A stretch of 64,000 nucleotides of DNA from Fragum whitleyi (lineage: Eukaryota; Mollusca; Bivalvia; Cardiida; Cardiidae), in the NCBI GenBank assembly GCA_948146395.1, contig OX411543.1, positions 37,529,058-37,593,057 on the forward strand, in the 5' to 3' direction. Positions 11,795 to 23,351 of this stretch are shown here, one piece after another. The position numbers and the translations under genes are program-made. Below the pieces are notes generated by a model. The model saw only the letters and a program-made list of their open reading frames with translations. It was not told where the DNA came from and ran no database searches. Within the stretch, counting starts at the first letter, position 1. Each line of letters begins with the position of its first letter.

Positions 11795-11871
11795 GAAGAA
11801 CAAGATGGAGTAAAGCTTAACAAAACTTGCCTGGTGTATTATGACCAAAGCCATGTTCTATATATTTTCAG

Positions 11872-11997
11872 GCACAAGACAAATGTCAGAATTTTATCCG
11901 GGTGTTTGGACAGATAAATAACAAATATGTTGTGTGTGGGACCAATGCTTTCCAGCCAAAATGTCAAACATATGTGTATAAAGAGGCAAATTTACCG
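11872..11997 (+). CDS. Sema1a: Semaphorin exon c: CQNFIRV / VCGTNAF motif
   Basis: A 126-base, phase 0/0 exon of 42 codons with acceptor tatattttcag and donor GTAAGT. It reads AQDKCQNFIRVFGQ, then YVVCGTNAFQPKCQTY, ending EANLP. The CxNFIR and CGTNAFxPxC patterns are among the best conserved semaphorin signatures and give three disulfide cysteines. A TTAA-flanked MITE ends only 78 bases upstream of the acceptor, so the branch-point region lies between the MITE and the exon. Confidence 0.95.
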
Positions 11998-12228
11998 GTA
12001 AGTGAACTTGAACTTTTAAAAAGTTTTCATATGCTCCCAGGCCTCTAATGGATAAGGTTGAGATCATATTGTTTTACAGGTGTACATTTGTCTGTCTGTT
12101 TGACTGGCTGCATCTGAAAATTAACTTGCAAAGTAAACGTTTTCCGTTAAGTTCAAAATTATTCTTTCACTTCTCATAGGAAAGCTTCTCTAAATGCCAA
12201 GGTCTATTGTTGTCTGGAATCTTGTCTG

Positions 12229-12440
12229 TTAAGGTAGTGGAACCGTAATAGTTCTGCAACATTTTGGATTCCATGATCTTTCGCAATGTTGCTGGAGGTT
12301 TCCTAATGAAAATCATTAGGAAACCTCAGTTAACACTGTTAAAAGTTCTTACTTTCTGAGACATTGCAAGACTATTACAGGTCCATAAAAGTTCATGAGT
12401 TCCAAAATGTAGAGGAACTGTTACAGGTCCACTACCTTAA
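12229..12440. mobile_element. GGTAGTGG foldback MITE, copy 3
   Basis: TTAA on both sides (12229-12232 and 12437-12440). It is longer than its relatives because the right arm is repeated (gttcttactttctgagacat, then gttcatgagttccaaaatgt, each followed by ggtcca-type sequence). Confidence 0.85.
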
Positions 12441-12612
12441 ATTCTAATGTATTTAATTGTTCTGAAAATAAGTTTATGCAAATGAATCTAGGTAAAATGT
12501 CTTTTTTCCTCAGTGCTAGTAAGCATATAGGTAGTTACAAGTGTTTTCTATAGATTCATTGATCTACAGTTTTCTATGTAATCTGCTCTTGAGCAAGGCA
12601 AAATATATTTAT

Positions 12613-12896
12613 TACCCCACCTTTGAAGTAAAGGGGGTATATAAGTTTCTCCCTCTCTGTCCATCTGTCTGTCTGTCCAAGGAACTTTTTCCTACCTGTA
12701 CTCTAACTCAAAAACATTGTGACTTAGAATCATGAAACTTTATACACTTTTTTTTTACCATGACAAAAGGAGTTACCCTATTGCTTTGGGGTTGCAAAAG
12801 GTCAAATTACATTTAAACTTTGTCTGCAAACAGTTCGTGAAACTGGGACAAATCACCAATGGGTGGTATTAGTCGGCTTTGCGACAGATCTAGATT
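12613..12896 (+). mobile_element. Short Helentron-like (HINE) element
   Basis: Begins in a T-rich context with accccacctttgaagtaaag, then a ctgtctgtctgtcc tract, and ends accaatgggtggtattagtc followed by a hairpin (gtcggctttgcgac) and agatctag. The layout matches the larger elements at 28742, 46386 and 50859 at reduced length. Confidence 0.55.
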
Positions 12897-13654
12897 TATA
12901 AAAAGTTCATGAATAATTGGTGAGGAGAATAGATTTAAGAAAATAAAGGGTGCAACTGTGTTTAATTTCTGGTCTTATTACATAAAAGAAGCTATGCTAG
13001 CACTCAAACAGCACATTGTCCTCGACTATAAATTTGTATGAATAGATAATTGAATATCATCTTTTATGGCTGTGAAAAAATGGTAATAAACCCTCCCCTG
13101 GCTTTACATTTGTTAAGCGCTGCATCAAATCAACAGCCTAATAGCTATCCAAGATGACCAAATTGGTGTAAAAATATTGAAATAAAAATAGCAAATTAAA
13201 GTAAATACATGTACAATTTTCTGATTTATCTGATTTAAATCTTCTTAGATTCACTTAAAGGGTTTTCCATGAAAAGTTGAAGATCTATTTGCTTAGTGTG
13301 TTTGGGGTTTTATCATAAGTAATATTTCAACGACTTCCCATGTATTTTTTATGCGCTATCTTTTAAACCAAAATCTTGAGCAGACAACTTTAATGAGACA
13401 TGCCAAAATTAAATAAAGCTATGGGTGACTCAATTGATTTGATAAAAAGGGACAAAGGAAACTGAGGGGAGTTACTTAGCAAACACTATCTTGTTAAATT
13501 TTGTAGTTTGATCATTGCTTACAGAAAGTTTATGAAGTGCATTTCATTAAATGCATGCAATTGAAACAAGCAGACCCAATATTGGCACTTTAGAGCTTTA
13601 ATAGAGATTGGTGTCTTCTGGTTTCAAAGTTGGAAACTACAAATTTGATTTTGA

Positions 13655-13725
13655 TAACAAGACCTTTGATTGGGCAAGACATACATTCATGTATGTCTTG
13701 CCCAATAAGGGCTCTTCAAATTGTT
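13655..13725. repeat. Perfect short hairpin
   Basis: Arms attgggcaagacatacat and complement around the 2-base centre tc..at near 13693 make an 18-bp perfect stem. It could be a tiny foldback or a structured RNA; nothing else supports a gene. Confidence 0.55.
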
Positions 13726-13763
13726 ATAGAATTAAAAGCTGAAAGATTGTAAATGCGGATCCT

Positions 13764-13893
13764 GCCCTGCATTCAGGATAACAAAACATGGTAAGCTGTT
13801 TGAATATTATATCCTGATTTGCATTTGCTCTTGCATGCAAAGTGGGTATGATGCGCAAACAGTTTGCCTTGTTTTGTTATGCTGAAAGCAGGG
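13764..13893. mobile_element. CCCTGCATTCAGGAT foldback, copy 1
   Basis: About 130-base hairpin: ccctgcattcaggataacaa at the left, ttgttatgctgaaagcaggg at the right, with subterminal tgcatgcaaag. Second full copy at 37719; half copies at 50283 and 56044. Confidence 0.75.
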
Positions 13894-14584
13894 TTGGAGT
13901 TGCAGGGTTAAGCCCAACCTTTACCACTAGGCCCTCACCAAGGCTTTTCCAAACCTAAGTGCAATGCTCTCGAGTTTCAAGAACCACAAGAAGAATTGTG
14001 CTTCACTGGGTTTTATACTGTATCTGGAAAAGCTTTAAAAGTGATATTATGGTGGTTTGGTGACAAAAATGTCGAACCTGCGGCTTAAACAAAGCTGTAC
14101 TTACAGCCTGAACAAAGCTGTGGTTGCAACATTTTGGTTGCCAATCAATAATATTTAGAGCCTCTTGAAAACAAATGGTTTATACAGCAATAGAGTCCCA
14201 TGCTGTAAAAGAAATAAAGCTTAAAAGATTGAAAAACTTTTAGAATGAATTAGGGCATAACATTACTCAATCTGAATAGCGGTGTAAGGTTGCCTTTTAT
14301 ATATGGTTGAAAAGGACCTTTATATGGGTGATAGTATCATTTAAAAATCTCCTTTTCGTGTATTTGTCGCTTTTAGACAAGATTAATGCTCTTTTGTCAT
14401 CATGGGGTAAACTCTCTGCTATTTATTATTGTATACTTGATTTAAAATGAGGCAATCCTTATTCATTTTAGAAATTCTTCATATTTTGAACGATTTAGCA
14501 GAAGTTCCAACAAAAATACCAGTAGTACTTTCAGAAAAAAAACGTAAATACAAAATTAAATGGATATAAAACCTTAAAGGAAAT

Positions 14585-14662
14585 CAAGGGTTCAGTGCAA
14601 GAGTGTACTAAATGTATATACAATGTATATACACTTGGTCAGTTTTGCCCTGAACCCTCAAC
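14585..14662. repeat. GGGTTCAGTGCAA hairpin repeat, copy 1
   Basis: Hairpin with ends caagggttcagtgcaag and gccctgaaccctcaa around tatatacaatgtatatac. Copies at 39003, 39272 and 59602, and a half copy at 54188. Confidence 0.75.
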
Positions 14663-15296
14663 ATGGTAATTTAGTAGCAAACTTCAGGTTGCTTTATCTT
14701 TCAGATAAATGAGACTGAGTCCCCTGGAAATGTGAGCGAATCTGATGTGCAATTTGAGGTGCCTAATGCATCTTGCTTGCCTGATTTGCATTGTTTTGAT
14801 GTGATATGACAACCTAACACATTCTTTTTCTGTTCAAAGTTATGACCATGTATCCTCCATTTGCTTGGAATCCTCCAACTGTTCAGAGCTGAATAGCATT
14901 CATATTCTGAACCACTAGCTTTCTCAAACCATATTTATGCATTTATAAAGTATTTAAGTATGTATTAAGCCTCTTTTTAGGGGTCAACACGAAGTTATTG
15001 GTAAGGCACTTACACTATTTTTGCGCTAACCTCTCCTCTTTCGGAAATATCTATGAATGGTGTGAAACTTTTGACCAGAGATATATGCATCATTTCTGAT
15101 TGAAGATGTAAAAAGTATGCTGATATCCCTCAATACATTCATGCAATATTTTCTGCATGATTACACTAGTGCATGAATAACTTCTCATTTGGTGCATGAA
15201 AACACAATTTGCTGCCAATTTATCAAAAAGCATGAATTGGCCTATTTCCTTATATATGAGCAATTCAAATTGTAGTCTTCAAACTTTTTATCTGGG

Positions 15297-15525
15297 CCCG
15301 AGGTTATAAAATTTTTCTCAGGCTCAATTCAAAATTTTCTCAAATTTCAATTTGAGATTCTGTTTTATTACTCAGTTTAATGTATTAACAGAAAAGATGA
15401 TATTAATACATTGTTACAAGTAACAACTTATTAATATTATCTTTTATTTTCATACATTTATTTTAATTTAAAATTTTGTGAAAATTGAGCCTGAGCCTAG
15501 GAAAACTTTTATAACCTTGGTCCCT
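15297..15525. mobile_element. MITE with GAGGTTATAAAA ends
   Basis: A 229-base palindrome: left cgaggttataaaatttttct caggctc, right gagcctgagcctaggaaaac then ttttataaccttgg. The centre has gatattaatacattgttaca and its counterpart. No coding capacity. Confidence 0.75.
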
Positions 15526-15691
15526 GATCTACAAGTCATTCAAAAAGAAATATAAGCAGTGTGATAGGAATAGCCTGTTTGGTTTGTCCAACCACTAGAT
15601 TTCATATTACTTTTACATGTTGGGGCACAATTTTGGTTTTAACAAATTTATAAAAAAAAGACTTGGTTCAGATGAACCATGAATAAATACT

Positions 15692-15921
15692 TGAGGCCTG
15701 TTTTACTAAACATCTTACGAACATTCTTTGCATAAGTAAAAAAAATAAGTTGCTTCTAGATAAGTAACTAAATATGGAATTCTGCCTTTGAGTTGTCTTT
15801 TAAAGACGATTCTGATGAGATATGCAAGGTAGAATATTACAATGAATGAAACACCAGGTACAATTTGTGATTTGGACTAATAATTTTTTTTTGGTAAGAA
15901 ATTTAGTAAAATGGGACCCAA
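15692..15921. mobile_element. Foldback element N, copy 1
   Basis: A 230-base repeat containing agttgcttctagataagtaa, gaattctgcc, then tgatgagatatgcaaggtag and atttagtaaaatggga. It shares this order with 38687-38932, where the hairpin is better preserved. Confidence 0.65.
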
Positions 15922-16490
15922 GAATCCTTCGATGATAGTAATAAATATCTTCTCCCTTCTCTCAATGGAATTTTAGTCACCTGTATTTATGTACAATTAT
16001 TCCTCTTAAGTAGCTTTTGACAGACTTTGCATGGTTATTTTCAACTGTTTGATTGCTGTTAGATTATGCAGTGTTCCTCAAATGACTTGCAGATTTGTTG
16101 AGTGGAAATTCAATTGATTGGCTAAACCTTTAGCTTAGTTTGTTTATTTGTTTAGTCCTGAAAAAAGAGAAGAAGGGATAAGTCAAAAAAATCTATGATT
16201 GGTATAAGATGATATTTATTAGATACATTGATTTAAGGGAAAGCAAATCTGAAAAAAAGGAAAATAGACTAATTTGAAACAAATGACTTGCATCTGTATA
16301 TAGGTATTTGAATCATTTTATGAAAGAAAAGTTTCAAAGAAAACATACTCAGAATTTAAAGCCAAATCTAGAAGTGTCACATTTTTATGATTTTTATGCA
16401 AGTTTTTTTTTATTGCAAAGTCATATTTTTACCATTACAGTTGGCAGTTGGAATATTTAAGCTGATTAGCTTGTGATCTTTTATTCACAG

Positions 16491-16584
16491 GTTCAAAGAC
16501 CAGGGTTCTTCAGTATAGCAGAGCAAGATGGTCGTGGTAACTGTCCATTTGATCCTGATCATAACAGCACATTCGTATATACAG
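16491..16584 (+). CDS. Sema1a: Semaphorin exon d: CPFDPDHNST motif
   Basis: A 94-base exon entering in phase 0 and leaving after one base of a codon (phase 1). Acceptor ttttattcacag, donor GTGAGT. It encodes VQRPGFFSIAEQDGRGNC then PFDPDHNSTFVYT. G(x)CPxDPxHNST is a near-invariant semaphorin signature, and HNST carries a likely N-glycan. It is followed by the longest intron of the window, yet the coding sequence joins directly to exon e with no residues missing relative to the family. Confidence 0.95.
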
Positions 16585-16709
16585 GTGAGTCTTTTTGTTC
16601 TGTTTTTAATCTACAAGGCATATTTGATACTGTCGGGTTTAAGGGTTTAGTAATTTGACAGAAGTGCTCCTAATCAGCCATGTCTACCACTACAAATGGA
16701 CAGTGAGCC

Positions 16710-17034
16710 TTAACCCTTGTCATTCTAGATAAAGATCTTTGCATAAAATCCTAGTGATGAAAGCTCAGAAAGAGGATATTATATTGCCAATATTTCTCTT
16801 GAAAATTAATTCTTTAAAGAAATTTCGGTCAAAAAGTATAAACAGGTGATGTAGACTAAGATCAGCCTGCACATGTTTTAAGGACCAGAAAATAAACATA
16901 GTATGTGTCTATACCTTGTATAGACACATACAAGGTTTTATCTCTAAGACCTTGACTTATTATGTGAAGGCTGATCTTTGTCTTAACCTCCTGCCAAATC
17001 AGGAAAATTTCAGGTCAGGCATGACAAGGGTTTT
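16710..17034. mobile_element. CCCTTGTCATG MITE, copy 4, with a nested hairpin
   Basis: TTAA and cccttgtcattctag at the left, catgacaagggtttt at the right. It is about 80 bases longer than its relatives because of a hairpin insertion at about 16880-16962 (gtatgtgtctataccttgta and complement), at the place where the other copies have the gcacatatgtgcag loop. Confidence 0.8.
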
Positions 17035-17692
17035 AAAGTTGGACCAAGTGTGCAGAAGGTGACTGCGAGCCTTAGAAACAATCAAAAGGTACAGTGTTTA
17101 AGAGTGACCTCACTAGAATTTACTTCCAGAGGTCGTTATATGGTAAAAGTAGATCTTAAAGAAAAATAGTGCGCCTTGAAAATGGCATTTTGAAGGGGAA
17201 AATAGTGATCTACATGCATATTTATTTGATTCTTTGCTAGTTTTGCATCTCTTCTTTAATATAAAGCTTGGTTTGATCTTTTTGGTGCACAATTTCTTCC
17301 CCGGGAGGATGGATAAGAGACGGGGCGTACCCGAAGTAACTGTCCTCCACATAGGTTGGAAAAGATGGTTTAATTGACTCGAAAGAAGCTCTAATGACGT
17401 AATATACAAGAGAAGTGTTGTGGAATGCGCTGCAGCACCTGAAAGTTGAGCAATTTAATATAGAATTAAAGAAGGCTAAATATCGGGTGGGGTCTGACCT
17501 GCTGGTTTGTTATCAGTTTGGAAATATGGTAGAAAGGATGCTTGGTGGCCATCAAATGAAATAATTCTGTATAAGGTTTAGAGTAAAGTACCGGTAATTG
17601 GTGAATTACTATTTGATTGTCTGATTTTGGAAGAATTAAAGTTGTCCAAATCATTTGTCTGTCTCTCAAACTCTCCTAATCAATGTCTCTGA

Positions 17693-17890
17693 CTGTGGCA
17701 GTCATTCTTTCAGACTATTTGTCTCTCACCAATGAGTCGATAATCATAGACCTATTTGGGATAGCAGCTGGAGGCTAGAAAAGGATGTAATGGTACAGAT
17801 GTGAGAAATACCAGGACTCCATTGTTAGGTGCTCCAGGTGTCACAATGTAACTGAAAATTGTTGAAAGCATTATAAAACCCCAATCAATC
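17693..17890 (+). mobile_element. SINE family A, copy lacking a good head
   Basis: Body only: ctatttgtctctcaccaatg, gggatagcagctggaggcta, tgtgagaaataccaggactc, ggtgctccag, ending ataaaaccccaatcaatcag. The tRNA head is reduced to tgactgtggcagtc. Confidence 0.75.
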
Positions 17891-18245
17891 AGTCTCCTAT
17901 CAATATTTAATGCAATAACATCAAAGGTAAATGACTACACGAAATCTTTAAAGGGGGAAAGGAAGGATTAGGTCTCAATGAAGTCATTAAGCAGCTTTTA
18001 TGATATTTTGAGCATCAGAGCTCTTCAGTAAAGGAGGTCATTAATTGGAAATTGAAAATGGAGATTGACAGGAAGTGGGTTTTGAAGTTTTCTCTATAGT
18101 TATTATATAATACTACAAAGGACTTATCTCAATCAGGGCCTAGAAATAGATTGATTTTTGAAGAGAGTGTCATTGCTTTCATTAATAGCTGCTGTTCCTT
18201 CTCTCAAAATTGCTGGAGTCTTGCGCTAAGTTGTTTATATGACAA

Positions 18246-18410
18246 TTAAGGTAGTGGACCTGTAATGGTTCCGCAACATTTCGGACCACATTTTCTTTCA
18301 GAATGTTAACCGAGGTTTCCAATTGAAAATCATTTGGAAACCTGGGTTAACACTGTTAAAGTTCATGACTTATGAGATTTTGCAAAACTATTACGGGTCC
18401 ACTACCTTAT
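18246..18410. mobile_element. GGTAGTGG foldback MITE, copy 4
   Basis: TTAAGGTAGTGGACCTGTAA at left, ttacgggtccactaccttat at right; the arms meet near ttgaaaatcatt. It sits 60 bases upstream of the hAT-like element. Confidence 0.85.
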
Positions 18411-18789
18411 AAAAAGATTCTGTATAGGCAGTAACCACAATTTCACCTGTAGCCATTAATATCATGGGCGTAGACACGGGTGCGGCAGGTGCGGCATTCG
18501 CGGCACCAATAATTGCCGTAGATGCGGCATGCCGCACCAATAATTGCCGTAGTCTACAACTAGATGCGGCATGCCGCTACAATAAAACTGGATTATGTTG
18601 ACCGCTAAATGACTGAAAATGTATGTGAGCATATAACGGATGAATAAAACGTTTATAAAACATGATGTCTTATAGTTCTTTTAATCCACCATACACAACG
18701 AAATGCCAGCATCCTGGGATGACTCATCAATAATCTAAACTTCCAAGCGTCTGTAGAATGGTAATTCTGTTTACTTCCGTTTTCTGTTG

Positions 18790-19645
18790 ATCACTGTATG
18801 GAAACACTGTACGGTAGTTTGCAACGGTATATTCAAAATGGCGGATAGGCGTTCGTGAAAAAGTAGGTGTTCTTTATTTTTGTTCGATATTACTATAATC
18901 TGTCATCCAATAGCATAACGACAACATATACGTAATCAGTTTTGAATATATCATCCATCGTACCTAATGATTAAACGTCCTATAGCACCGTCTGTGTGTA
19001 ATACAGCTTCAAACATTGTGTTTTGATGACATTTAAAATTGAAGCGCAAAACGAAAGTAGAAATGGCCATATTTTCCCTAAAATTACCGCACCAGCAAAA
19101 TCAAATGTGGCGGTGGATGGGGACAAGATATCTCCCTAAATAAGACCCAAAATGTATTGGATCTAGCCCCTTGTCTCGGAAATATAGACACTTGAAAATT
19201 CCGATGGTGTACGCTACAGTTAAAACCGAAACTAAATCGCTGTACAGTGCGGTATATGGATATATTTGTACTCACCGGTTTAAATTTCGAATGAAAATCT
19301 GTACGCAACGGTTTATATAAATCATCATGTGAAAATCTTTCAACGGATGAAATAGCACGAAAAGGTGAAAGGTGACTTTGATACTATTTAATCTTAGTTA
19401 ATACTGCAGAAAGACGAATATGTTCTTTTTCTTATTTTATTTTGTTTTGCCTGAAAATGAAGAAACCCGTCGAAAGAGTAATTAAACACAGTTTTAAATC
19501 TAATCTAATGTTTCTATTTAATTCTCCTGTTCTTCCTCAATAATTTTGTAAGACCCTGTACACATCGTTAAGATTAAAGCGCTTAACAAAGGCATAAAAC
19601 TTATCAGTATTTCAGACATTCTTCTCGATGATATAATAAGACTGA
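18790..19645. repeat. Left arm of the giant inverted repeat
   Basis: Starts near gatcactgtatggaaacact, includes attcaaaatggcggatagg, aaaattgaagcgcaaaacga, atgtggcggtggatgggga, and ends near cattcttctcgatgatata. Each matches the reverse complement in 20485-21325, with scattered mismatches and small indels. Confidence 0.85.
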
Positions 19646-20484
19646 AAAATGTTAAATGCGGCTAGAAATACGGTGAAATATGAAGCAAAATCGCTATTTG
19701 TTGGGCTATATAAAATTTTCTTTGGCTCACTGGTTAGGGTGTAAGTTGCTTGTTTTGTAATTTCATATTCTTAGGGGCGAATTTATGAGCTATCTTTTGC
19801 TTCAACGGGGGTGCTTTTAACGATGTCACGCGACAGTCAATATCGCGGGTAAGGCATGTGAAATCGATCATTGTTAATTGTGCTTTCGAACTTTATGAAA
19901 GAAATGGTTGCGTTTTTAACTGTATTAATTCAATTCGAAAAACTAAAAAGCCGATGCACAACAATTTGACGAAATACTAGTCTCCCCTATGAGTGCGATA
20001 AATCAATTGTCCAAATAACTTTGGAAGATTGGAAGGACGGAAAGACACGCAGCTTGGCAACTATATGCTTCCATGAATTTTCTCTAAACATTTAAAATTT
20101 CTTTTTAATTAAAAAATGTTGTGGAAGGAAATTACAAGATATTTGTCTGAAAGAGATAACTAAAAGAAATAAAACTATTTTCTTATGTGTATCAGAACTA
20201 TTGAGTATTAAATAATTTATTTCGATAAGATTTCTTCTAACTGTAAGCTTCTAAAGCTGAAAGTTAAAAAAAACGTAAGCATTTCGTATGATATCAGAAA
20301 CAATAATCTAGGTTCAAGCTTATAAAACTGTTTTGATTACTAAACTGAAACTTTCTGTGACATAGAATTAAGTAGATACATAACATTAGATTTAAAATGG
20401 TGTGTAATGATACTCTATCAATTATTTTTCTTTGTTTCAATGCAAAACAAACAAAAAACAACAACAAAAAAGAATCATAAATTA

Positions 20485-21325
20485 ATATTACATCATCGAG
20501 AAGAATGCCTGGAATATACTCCGACATTTTTAAAGTTTGATGCCTTTAGTCTTAACGATTTGTACAGGGTCTTACAAAAATTATTGAGGAAAGACAGAAG
20601 AATTAAATAGAAACATAAAATTAGAATTTAAAAATGTGTTAAATGATACACTTTCGACGATTTCTTCATTTCCAGGCAAAACAAATAAAATTAAGAATAA
20701 GAATATATTCGTCTTTCTGCAGTATTAACTAAGATTAAATAGTATCAAAGTCACCTTTCACCTTTTCGTGCCATTCAACCCGTTGAACGATTTTCACATG
20801 ATAATTTATATAAACCGTTGCGTACAGATTTTTCATTCGAAATTTAAACCGGTGAGTACAAATATATCCATATACCGCACTGTACAGCGATTTAGTTTCG
20901 GTTTTAACTGTAGCGTACACCATCGGAATTTTCAAGTGTCTATATTTCCTAGACAAGGGGCTAGATCCAATACATTCTGGGTCATATTTAGGGAGATATC
21001 TTGTCCCCATCCACCGCCACATTTGATTTTGCCGGTGCGGTCATTTTAAGGAAAATATGGCCATTTCTACTTTCGTTTTGCGCTTCAATTTTAAATGTCA
21101 TCAAAACACAATGTTTGAAGCTGTATTACACACGGACGGTGCTATAGGACGTTTAATCATTAGGTACGATGGATAATGTATTCAAATCTGATTGCGTAAA
21201 TGTTGTCATTATCTTACAGGATGATAGATTAAATCAGCATCGAACAAAAATAAAGAACACTTACTTTTTCACGAACGCCTATCCGCCATTTTGAATATAC
21301 CGTTGCAAACTACCGTACAGAGTTT
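20485..21325. repeat. Right arm of the giant inverted repeat
   Basis: Reverse-complement partner of 18790-19645: tcatcgagaagaatgcc, ggtcttacaaaaattattga, tccccatccaccgccacat, cctatccgccattttgaat, ccatacagtgtt. The arms are too similar for two independent insertions of an old repeat. Confidence 0.85.
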
Positions 21326-21412
21326 CCATACAGTGTTGATGTCAAACATGCGATTCCCCGTGAGTACATGGTGAGTTGTTAATGTCATTATCGATTAGTC
21401 CTCGTACTAGGG

Positions 21413-21545
21413 TTAACCCTTTCCTGTTTAATCCCTGCTTATAATTACGTGCCTGTGATTTTATGATTGAGAAAACATTGTGAAAAAAGAAGAAATTGCT
21501 TCTGACAAGCAATTTCTTCCTTTTCCACACTATTTCTTCCCTACT
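21413..21545. mobile_element. CCCTTTCCTGTTTAATCC MITE, truncated copy
   Basis: TTAAccctttcctgtttaatcc, then the hairpin gaagaaattgcttctgacaa gcaatttcttc. The 3' half seen in other copies is absent. It lies inside the hAT-like element, so it inserted there later or the element captured it. Confidence 0.75.
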
Positions 21546-21865
21546 GAAATTGTGATCAAGTATAGTCTAGAATGCACCAAATCGCACCGTTTTTTCAAAA
21601 ATTTTCCGGGGGGGCATGCCCCCGGACCCCCCTAGAAGGGCTTCGCGCCTTCGGCGCTCGCATTCGCTCCTTCGGAGCTCAGTTTTGCCGCACCAATGTA
21701 AATAACATGGCTACGCCACTGAATATAGTCTCCCCCCTCTTTGATATATTTTCTAAAAATGGACATGCAGATATGCAGATATATGGAAAACTAGTGTCAC
21801 ACATAATTAATATGCATGAACATAGAGTTATGCTATGATCACTACTGTGTATAACTGACTAGACA

Positions 21866-22190
21866 ATTAGCCCTGTCATTTTCAGTAAAGATCATCTTTG
21901 ATCAATGAAATACTAATGAGCTACAACGTTCATATGCTAATTATTTAAATTTGATAAAATTGTATTTGCTACTGAAATCTTTATTGCCCCTGTATCTGGT
22001 ATTTAGATTGTCATGGGGAGTTAAAATCTTGCAGAGCTATATGTAGAGGGGGTAAATTGGGTTTCAAATCAAAGTTTTTCATTATTTTGAAATTATGTCT
22101 TCTTATGTTTTCTGGTTTAAGAATGAAAACCTTTGTCTATTCTTGATGCCAAAGCAAGAATATTCCTGGCTTAGCATGACAATGCAGGGA
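21866..22190. mobile_element. Worn CCCTTGTCATG MITE
   Basis: Left ttagccctgtcattttcagt, right tggcttagcatgacaatgca, separated by a diverged middle (aagcaagaatattcctgg). Longer than the family, so it probably carries an insertion. Confidence 0.5.
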
Positions 22191-22320
22191 AAAAGACTAG
22201 CAGGGGCCCAGTCGCCCATGGCCCCTAGATTTTAGGCTGGGCCCCTAGAACCATGAGAGAAACAATTGTCACACTATGCTCACTACAAAAATACTGGCCT
22301 ATGAAAAAGGTTTTTGCAAA

Positions 22321-22398
22321 TCATTAGCTCAGAACAAAACAGTTGTAACTGCCTATTTTGTTATAGGCAGTTACAACTGTTTTGTGCTAAGCCGTCAA
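22321..22398. repeat. CAGTTGTAACTGCC hairpin repeat, copy 3
   Basis: Arms ttagctcagaacaaaacagt tgtaactgcctat and complement, loop tttg. Confidence 0.8.
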
Positions 22399-23115
22399 AT
22401 TGTTTTCATCTTGTACTCACCTCTGCTAGAATGTCATACAATAAACTATTGTGAACATGAAAAGGGAATGGTGTAAAAGATTTGTGGGTTTGACCACAAA
22501 ATGTTGACTAAGGCCATTGTGTTGACAATTATTATGCAGAATGACAAGGTAGGTGTTGGTCAGGGCTTATGACCCGTGGGCTTGGGTGTTTTATTTGTAG
22601 GATGAAAGTGTTTTTATGACATCCACATAGTGTCATCAGCTCGATCTTGTGGTCAGTTTATGAGGCTAATGTAACAAAGCTTAGTGTCAAAGTTTGTGGT
22701 TTATCCTTTTCATCCTGAGCATGAACTTAAAGCTCAAACTCCTAGCATGGCTGAAAGGATCATTTTCATCTTCAGGTACATAGACAAGTCTGCTTATCTT
22801 GTTTGGGAAAAAAAGGCACATGATATCTCTGCTCCAAGTATTGTTTTACTTGAGGAATTGAAGTTATGGCTAATGGATTGACAGTGTTTGGGGGTTAAAC
22901 AGATGAGGAATTGGCAGTCTGAGGACCATTGAATTTGGTCATATGCCTTTGATTGTTGAAGATATTTTCTTTGAATTTGGCATGAATATTCTCCTTGAAA
23001 TTACCTTTCTATGGTATCAATAGAGATTCTCTTATTGTAAGAATAATAACCAATTATTCCCTGATTAGCTTTCTAGCACATACAACTGGGGTATGGCATT
23101 AGGTCACAATTATTA

Positions 23116-23351
23116 TTAACCCTTGTCATGCTGAACCCGGAATATTCCTGCTTTGACAGGAGGTATAGACACATATGTGCAGACTGATCTTTGTCTATAC
23201 CACCTGTTTATCTTTTTTAAACCCGGAAAAGTTTCAGAAATTATATTTTCAAAATCAAATGCTGACTCACAAGTAGGAAATACAGAGCTTTCAGCACTAT
23301 GATTTTAACATTATTTTGCTGAGGTTTTTTATTCAGCATGACAAGGGTTAA
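23116..23351. mobile_element. CCCTTGTCATG MITE, copy 5 (intact ends)
   Basis: TTAA on both sides, ends CCCTTGTCATGCTGAA and TTCAGCATGACAAGGG, inner arms gaatattcctgctttgacag and matching sequence. The loop is acatatgtgcag. Confidence 0.9.

Larger units (their letters stand above)
3719..11871 (+). other. Intron b-c
   Basis: An 8.15 kb intron, mostly repeat-derived: a mariner-type element nested in another repeat (4060-5180), foldbacks, a tRNA-headed SINE and three TTAA MITEs. Stretches 5190-5800, 6160-6870, 8190-8680 and 9780-10370 hold nothing I can identify. Bases 7205-7330 and 7680-7795 look like eroded bodies of the family A SINE (gagcagctggcgctagagac, gtgagaa, tccatgg). Confidence 0.7.
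11998..16490 (+). other. Intron c-d
   Basis: A 4.5 kb intron with two GGTAGTGG/Helentron-like elements at its start and several foldbacks later. Bases 12900-13650, 13900-14580, 14670-15290 and 15930-16490 show nothing I can identify beyond AT-rich DNA. Confidence 0.7.
18473..21721. mobile_element. hAT-like non-autonomous giant foldback element
   Basis: Left end catgggcgtagacacgg; the right end read in reverse is cagtggcgtagccatg, typical of hAT-type termini (C-A-G-x-GGCGTAG). The left interior has repeats of ggcatgccgcaccaataatt; the right subterminal part is GC-rich (gggggggcatgcccccggac, cttcgcgccttcggcgctcg). Two inverted arms of about 840 bases (18790-19645 and 20485-21325) enclose ~840 bases of spacer. 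No transposase is seen; mirrored ORFs of 74 and 93 codons are the same arm read from both sides. No clean 8-bp target duplication; aatat is shared by both flanks. Confidence 0.7.

Noticed and set aside
19084..21049. Two ORFs encoding almost the same peptide on opposite strands
   Set aside because: They are the two arms of the giant inverted repeat. The peptide shows no domain, and the opposite strand is open as well.
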